This document shows, in pieces, positions 5,653-8,841 of a DNA stretch of 8,841 nt (positions are counted from its first letter, which is position 1; each line of letters opens with the position of its first letter). The stretch is taken from NCBI GenBank assembly GCA_028823075.1, contig JAPKCE010000066.1, positions 1 to 8,841 of the forward strand. The letters are read 5' to 3'. The notes under the pieces are model-generated. The model was not told the DNA's origin. It was given only the letters and a program-made list of their open reading frames with translations, and did no database searches. Origin of the DNA: Myxococcota bacterium. GTDB taxonomy: Bacteria > Myxococcota > UBA4151. Both the position numbers and the translations under genes were made by a program.

Positions 5653-6419
5653 TGCGCCCGGTGTTAACCATCGCTCAGCTCACGCTGCGTGAGGCTTTTC
5701 GTAAGCGCGTCTTTGTCAACCTGGCGGTGTTTGCCGCGTTGATGGTCGGTGTTAGCTTTCTTATGACCGGCTTGACCATCGGCCAACATCAGCGGGTGAT
5801 TCACAGCGTCAGCTTTACCGTGCTCAGCGTTGTCGGAAACCTGTTGGCAGTTTTTCTCGGCGCTGGATTGATCGCTCACGAGGTCGAAAGAAAAACGCTC
5901 TACACCATCGTCAGCCGCCCTATTAACCGCTGGGTTTTTGTGCTTGGGCGCTATTTGGGTCTTGCCGGGGTGTTAGCGATTAACACCCTCATCGGCGGTT
6001 TGTTGGTGAGCTCGGTGTTGATGGTCAGCAATTGGCCCGCCCTCGACCATTTTACGGTCAGCCTGGCGTTGATCTATGCCGAAATGCTCGTCGTTTTATC
6101 CATCGCCGTGCTGTTTTCCAGCTTCTCCACACCGACTTTGGCGGCTACCTTCTCCCTCTGCTTTTGGGTCATCGGACGACTCAGTGTCGAGTTGCAAGAA
6201 TTAGCGGGCCTCGCACGTAACGACGGTTTGGCCCTCGCCATGAAGGGCGCCTACACCCTGCTGCCCAATTTGGGGCGTCTCGACCCCATGGACCTCCTCA
6301 TCCACAACGCCGCGCCAGACGCCGCTCATGTGGTGATGCTGTTTCTTTATGCGCTCGGCTATATTGGGCTTATGCTCAGCTTAGCTTGCTGGACCTTTGA
6401 ACGTCGAGATCTGAAATGA
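5649..6419 (+). CDS. pilI: PilI-like ABC-2 transporter permease
   Basis: This 256-residue membrane protein has six predicted hydrophobic segments (roughly 22-40, 54-77, 103-126, 138-160, 163-182 and 229-250). A conserved cytoplasmic segment, HEVERKTLYTIVSRPINRW at about 77-95, is the standard feature of ABC-2 permeases of this type. It is the membrane partner of the preceding ATPase, and one permease gene implies a homodimer. GGGAGA at 5637-5642 serves ATG 5649, which overlaps the previous stop; ATG 5652 is an equally placed alternative, one codon shorter. By position it corresponds to M. xanthus PilI. The membrane and permease call is firm; the pilus role rests on synteny. The stop overlaps the next ATG (ATGA). 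Confidence 0.8.
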   Translation: MMRPVLTIAQLTLREAFRKRVFVNLAVFAALMVGVSFLMTGLTIGQHQRVIHSVSFTVLSVVGNLLAVFLGAGLIAHEVERKTLYTIVSRPINRWVFVLGRYLGLAGVLAINTLIGGLLVSSVLMVSNWPALDHFTVSLALIYAEMLVVLSIAVLFSSFSTPTLAATFSLCFWVIGRLSVELQELAGLARNDGLALAMKGAYTLLPNLGRLDPMDLLIHNAAPDAAHVVMLFLYALGYIGLMLSLACWTFERRDLK

Positions 6420-7360
6420 GTGATGAGCCTGACCTAACGGTATCCATTGTGAGTTATCATGTCGCCGAGGAATTGCGCGACTGTTTGAGCTCTGCCCTGG
6501 AGGCGGCGCCGCGCCATACAATGGAAGTGTTGGTCGTTGATAATGCCAGCGGCGAGGCCACCCAAAGGGTTCTCGATGAGTTTGAGAAAGACCCTAGGGT
6601 GCGCTGTATTCGCAACGCCGAAAATCGAGGTTTTGCGGCCGCTAATAACCAAGCGCTACGGCAAGCTAAAGGTCGTTATTTCATGCTGCTTAACCCCGAC
6701 TGCCGTGTGCTCGACGATGCCTTGAGCCTGCTCGTTGAGGCCATGGACAGTGACTCACAGGTCGGCGCTGTCGCGCCGCAATTACTCGACGAAGATGGGG
6801 AGGTTAGCGCCTCGTGCCGCCAGCTTCCCACACTTGAATCCGCCTTTTGGCAGTTGAGTTATATGGATAAACTGTTTCCGAATACGCCGCGCATTGGCGA
6901 CTATTTGATGAGCAGGTTTGATCATCGAAGTGACAGGGACGTTGACCAACCGCAAGGTGCAGCGCTGCTTTTTGAACGCAATTTATTGTCCGAAATCGGT
7001 GAACTGGACGAACGTTTCTTTCTCTATTTTGAAGAGGTCGATTGGTGTCGAAGGGTGCTTGGGGCAGGGAGGCGAATCCGTTTTCTCAGTTCCGCCAAGG
7101 TCCAGCATCTTGCGGGGCGCTCGGCCGATCAGGTGTGGGGCGCTGCCATTCATCATTTCTTCGAATCGATGATTCGCTACTACCGCAAGGCTCACGGGCC
7201 TTGGTCGGCCAATGCTGTGAAGACTATGGTCATTGGCGGTGCTGCCCTGCGCATGGCGGCTTGGACTGTGATGAGCAAACGCCTGGGTTTGACTCCCGAA
7301 GTCCGACGTAATCGCATTCAGGCATTTTCGAAAATCCTGCGCGACCTGAAGGACTTTTAG
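6416..7360 (+). CDS. Glycosyltransferase family 2 (rhamnosyltransferase-like)
   Basis: This 314-residue GT-A enzyme would add a sugar from a nucleotide-sugar donor to a lipid-linked acceptor on the cytoplasmic side of the membrane. Visible motifs are VSIVSYH (9-15), VVDNASG (40-46), the nucleotide-binding stretch ENRGFAAANNQAL (69-81), LNPDC (92-96) as the DXD-equivalent that binds metal and donor, DQPQGAALLF (177-186), and ELDERFFLYFEEVDWCRR (196-213), which supplies the catalytic acid/base in the WbbL/RfbF-type subfamily. His231 with GRS (234-236) follows as in relatives. Length is normal. The subfamily contains many rhamnosyl- and galactofuranosyltransferases, but the donor cannot be read from sequence. 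It starts in an ATGA overlap with the permease gene without a clear SD of its own, so translation is probably coupled. Confidence 0.9.
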   Translation: MSDEPDLTVSIVSYHVAEELRDCLSSALEAAPRHTMEVLVVDNASGEATQRVLDEFEKDPRVRCIRNAENRGFAAANNQALRQAKGRYFMLLNPDCRVLDDALSLLVEAMDSDSQVGAVAPQLLDEDGEVSASCRQLPTLESAFWQLSYMDKLFPNTPRIGDYLMSRFDHRSDRDVDQPQGAALLFERNLLSEIGELDERFFLYFEEVDWCRRVLGAGRRIRFLSSAKVQHLAGRSADQVWGAAIHHFFESMIRYYRKAHGPWSANAVKTMVIGGAALRMAAWTVMSKRLGLTPEVRRNRIQAFSKILRDLKDF

Positions 7361-8416
7361 ATGCTTCGGCTGCGCTTTTACACCAAGGGCGACCGTTCGT
7401 ATCCGAGCAGCCGATACCGCGCCTTTCAGTTTCAAAGTGCATTGCTCGCCGAGGGCATTGATCTCCAGATTAAACCTCTTTTTGGCGCCGCTTGGATGCT
7501 CGGTGGAACCCCGGGCGGCGGTCGCTTTCGGCGCCTGGCGCTGGGGTCTTTTTACGCCGCTAAGCGCCTTTTGTCGCTGCTCCAAAGCGCGGCGGTGGAT
7601 CTGATCATCATCGAGCAGGAACTGGTGCCCTTGCTGCCCGCTGGCTTTGAACGGCTGCTGCTCGGCAGCTCGACACCGGTGCTCATCGAGCTTGACGATG
7701 CGCATCATCTGCTGCCCAGTCGCGCAGCAAAGCTCGGCGCCTGGTTCGCTTCGGCCGAGGCGGTTATCGCCGGCAACGAGATGCTGGCGCGGGCCGTGCG
7801 TTTAGCGGGCGGGCGGCCTATCGTCGTGCCCACCTGTATCGATTTGCAGCATTATCCCGAGGCCGACTTGGCACAGCAAGCGGCGCTCCAAGATGGGCAG
7901 CCCCTGCGTCTGATCTGGGTCGGTCTTCCGAGCAACATCACCCAGTTGCTCGAGGTACGAGCAGCCTTACAACCTGCCCTCGAAAGTGGCCGAGTGAATC
8001 TAACCGTGGTCAGTGATGCGTCGGCAGATTTGCAAGGGCTTCCAGCGGTTTTGGTGCCTTGGAGTGAGGCTGCTGAACGCCAAGAAATGAGCCGCGCTCA
8101 GGTCGGGCTAATGCCGCTACCGAACAGTCCATGGGCAGCTGGGAAATGCGCATTAAAACTCCTGCAATACCAAGCTGCTGGCTTGGCATGTATCGGCTCT
8201 CCGGTGGGTATGAACGGCGAGTTGAGCGCTCAGGGCGGCGTTGTGCTCGCCGAAGAGGTCAAGGATTGGTCCGAGGCCTTTGAGCGCTTGCGCGACTCGG
8301 CGCTGCGGCGCAGTTTGGCCGCTGCGGGCCGTCAATTGGTTAAGGAGAGCTACAGCGTGCAGGCTTGGGCACCGAAACTGGCGCGTATTTATCGCAATTT
8401 GGCGCCGCGGCGATGA
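7361..8416 (+). CDS. GT-B fold glycosyltransferase (GT4-like)
   Basis: This 351-residue protein is a divergent glycosyltransferase. The N-terminal domain begins MLRLRFYTKGDRSYPSSRYR, a form seen in glycosyltransferases that handle lipid-linked or cell-surface glycans, and includes IELDDAHH at 109-116. A linker VVPTCIDLQHYP (155-166) leads to the C-terminal domain with IWVGLPSN (185-192) and the donor-binding region GLMPLPNSPWAAGKCALK (249-266) continuing LLQYQAAGL (267-275), the typical place for nucleotide-sugar contacts in GT4-like enzymes. No signal peptide or membrane span is visible, so it is cytoplasmic or peripheral. AAGGA at 7349-7353 gives a good SD seven bases before the ATG, which directly abuts the previous TAG. 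The sugar is unknown. The stop overlaps the next ATG (ATGA). Confidence 0.85.
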   Translation: MLRLRFYTKGDRSYPSSRYRAFQFQSALLAEGIDLQIKPLFGAAWMLGGTPGGGRFRRLALGSFYAAKRLLSLLQSAAVDLIIIEQELVPLLPAGFERLLLGSSTPVLIELDDAHHLLPSRAAKLGAWFASAEAVIAGNEMLARAVRLAGGRPIVVPTCIDLQHYPEADLAQQAALQDGQPLRLIWVGLPSNITQLLEVRAALQPALESGRVNLTVVSDASADLQGLPAVLVPWSEAAERQEMSRAQVGLMPLPNSPWAAGKCALKLLQYQAAGLACIGSPVGMNGELSAQGGVVLAEEVKDWSEAFERLRDSALRRSLAAAGRQLVKESYSVQAWAPKLARIYRNLAPRR

Positions 8417-8841
8417 ACGTCTTGGCGGCGCTAGCGGGCACTTTTGCAATCGCCGTTTTGGCTTGTGTTTATCTGGCGCCCCGACTTGCCGAAGCGGCGC
8501 GCCGTTACGGGCTGATCGATGCTCCTGACGGCTCGCTGAAAACTCAAAAGTCGGCAGTCGCTTACCTGGGCGGCTTGGCGGTTTACATGGCGGTTCTAAG
8601 CGCTTTGGCCGTGACCTTGCCGATCGGTGGCGCGGCGCCAAACGATCTCTTCGATGATCCGCAAGTCCTCGGCATGCTGCTCGGTGGCACCTTGTTCATG
8701 GCTGTCGGTTTACTCGATGATCTGACGGGACTGACCCCTCGCGATAAACTGCTTGGTCAACTGCTCGCCTGCGCGGTGCTGATTAAAGCCGGTGTTGCCG
8801 TGCAACTGGTAAGCTTGCCCGTTGCAGCGCAGATAGGCCTG
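8413..8841 (+). CDS. WecA/MraY-family polyprenyl-phosphate sugar-1-phosphate transferase (N-terminal part)
   Basis: 143 codons are visible and the frame is open at the window end. The protein starts with a membrane span (LAALAGTFAIAVLACVYL) followed by YGLIDAPDGSLKTQKSAVAY (32-51) and LGGLAVY (52-58), the conserved first cytoplasmic region of the WecA/MraY family; the usual His of the KxH motif is Gln here. VGLLDDLTGLTPRDKLLGQ (98-116) contains the paired Asp (102-103) that binds Mg2+ in this family. These enzymes attach a sugar-1-phosphate, often GlcNAc-1-P, to undecaprenyl phosphate and so start O-antigen, enterobacterial common antigen or pilin glycans. MraY itself is unlikely because no murein genes are near. 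It would supply the lipid carrier for the upstream transferases and the Wzy_C/PglL-like protein. Confidence 0.88.
   Translation, partial: MNVLAALAGTFAIAVLACVYLAPRLAEAARRYGLIDAPDGSLKTQKSAVAYLGGLAVYMAVLSALAVTLPIGGAAPNDLFDDPQVLGMLLGGTLFMAVGLLDDLTGLTPRDKLLGQLLACAVLIKAGVAVQLVSLPVAAQIGL

Noticed and set aside
6983..7708. 241-codon minus-strand ORF across the two glycosyltransferase genes
   Set aside because: It spans the junction of two well-supported plus-strand genes and has no motif; long antisense frames are expected in GC-rich coding sequence.
8153..8641. 162-codon minus-strand ORF near the window end
   Set aside because: It is antisense to the GT-B and WecA-like genes, both of which show family motifs in their frames.
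1..8841. CRISPR arrays, insertion sequences, tRNA or rRNA genes
   Set aside because: I saw no regularly spaced repeats, transposase motifs with terminal repeats, or tRNA/rRNA-like segments on either strand.

Overview
The window reads as chromosome of a GC-rich, Gram-negative delta-lineage bacterium (Myxococcota or a relative; Bradymonadales would fit but is not shown). The best clue is the type IVb major pilin at 1439-1933. Its N-terminal half closely resembles Myxococcus xanthus PilA, and it is followed, after one extra gene, by what looks like pilG-pilH-pilI, the order I remember for M. xanthus.

Layout: (1) 1-1147, minus strand: the 5' part of a multi-pass membrane protein, open to the window edge, best read as a distant GT-C/TMTC-like glycosyltransferase. 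(2) 1148-1438: divergent intergenic region with a near-perfect sigma-54 promoter (1335-1350), a 5'-leader hairpin (1374-1394) and a doubtful 37-codon small ORF. (3) 1439-1933: pilA. (4) 1934-2048: a GC-rich hairpin followed by a strong Rho-independent terminator, placed between pilA and the next gene. (5) 2049-8841: seven plus-strand genes packed with no gaps. Five junctions are 4-nt ATGA/GTGA stop-start overlaps and one is a direct TAG-ATG abutment. The order is O-antigen ligase/PglL-like membrane protein with C-terminal TPRs; PilG-like exported protein; PilH-like ABC ATPase; PilI-like ABC-2 permease; GT2 glycosyltransferase; GT-B glycosyltransferase; and the first 143 codons of a WecA/MraY-family polyprenyl-phosphate sugar-1-phosphate transferase.

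My reading of how they work together is an inference. The lipid-linked glycan would be started by the WecA-like enzyme, extended by the two cytoplasmic glycosyltransferases, and polymerised or transferred in the periplasm by the Wzy_C/PglL-like protein, with the abundant pilin as the obvious acceptor. The PilGHI-type ABC transporter, needed for type IV pili in M. xanthus but of unclear substrate, sits in the middle of this glycan operon. The terminator behind pilA would let the sigma-54 promoter make much pilin and little of the downstream machinery by read-through. The competing explanation is that the glycan genes make O-antigen or exopolysaccharide and merely neighbour the pilus genes.
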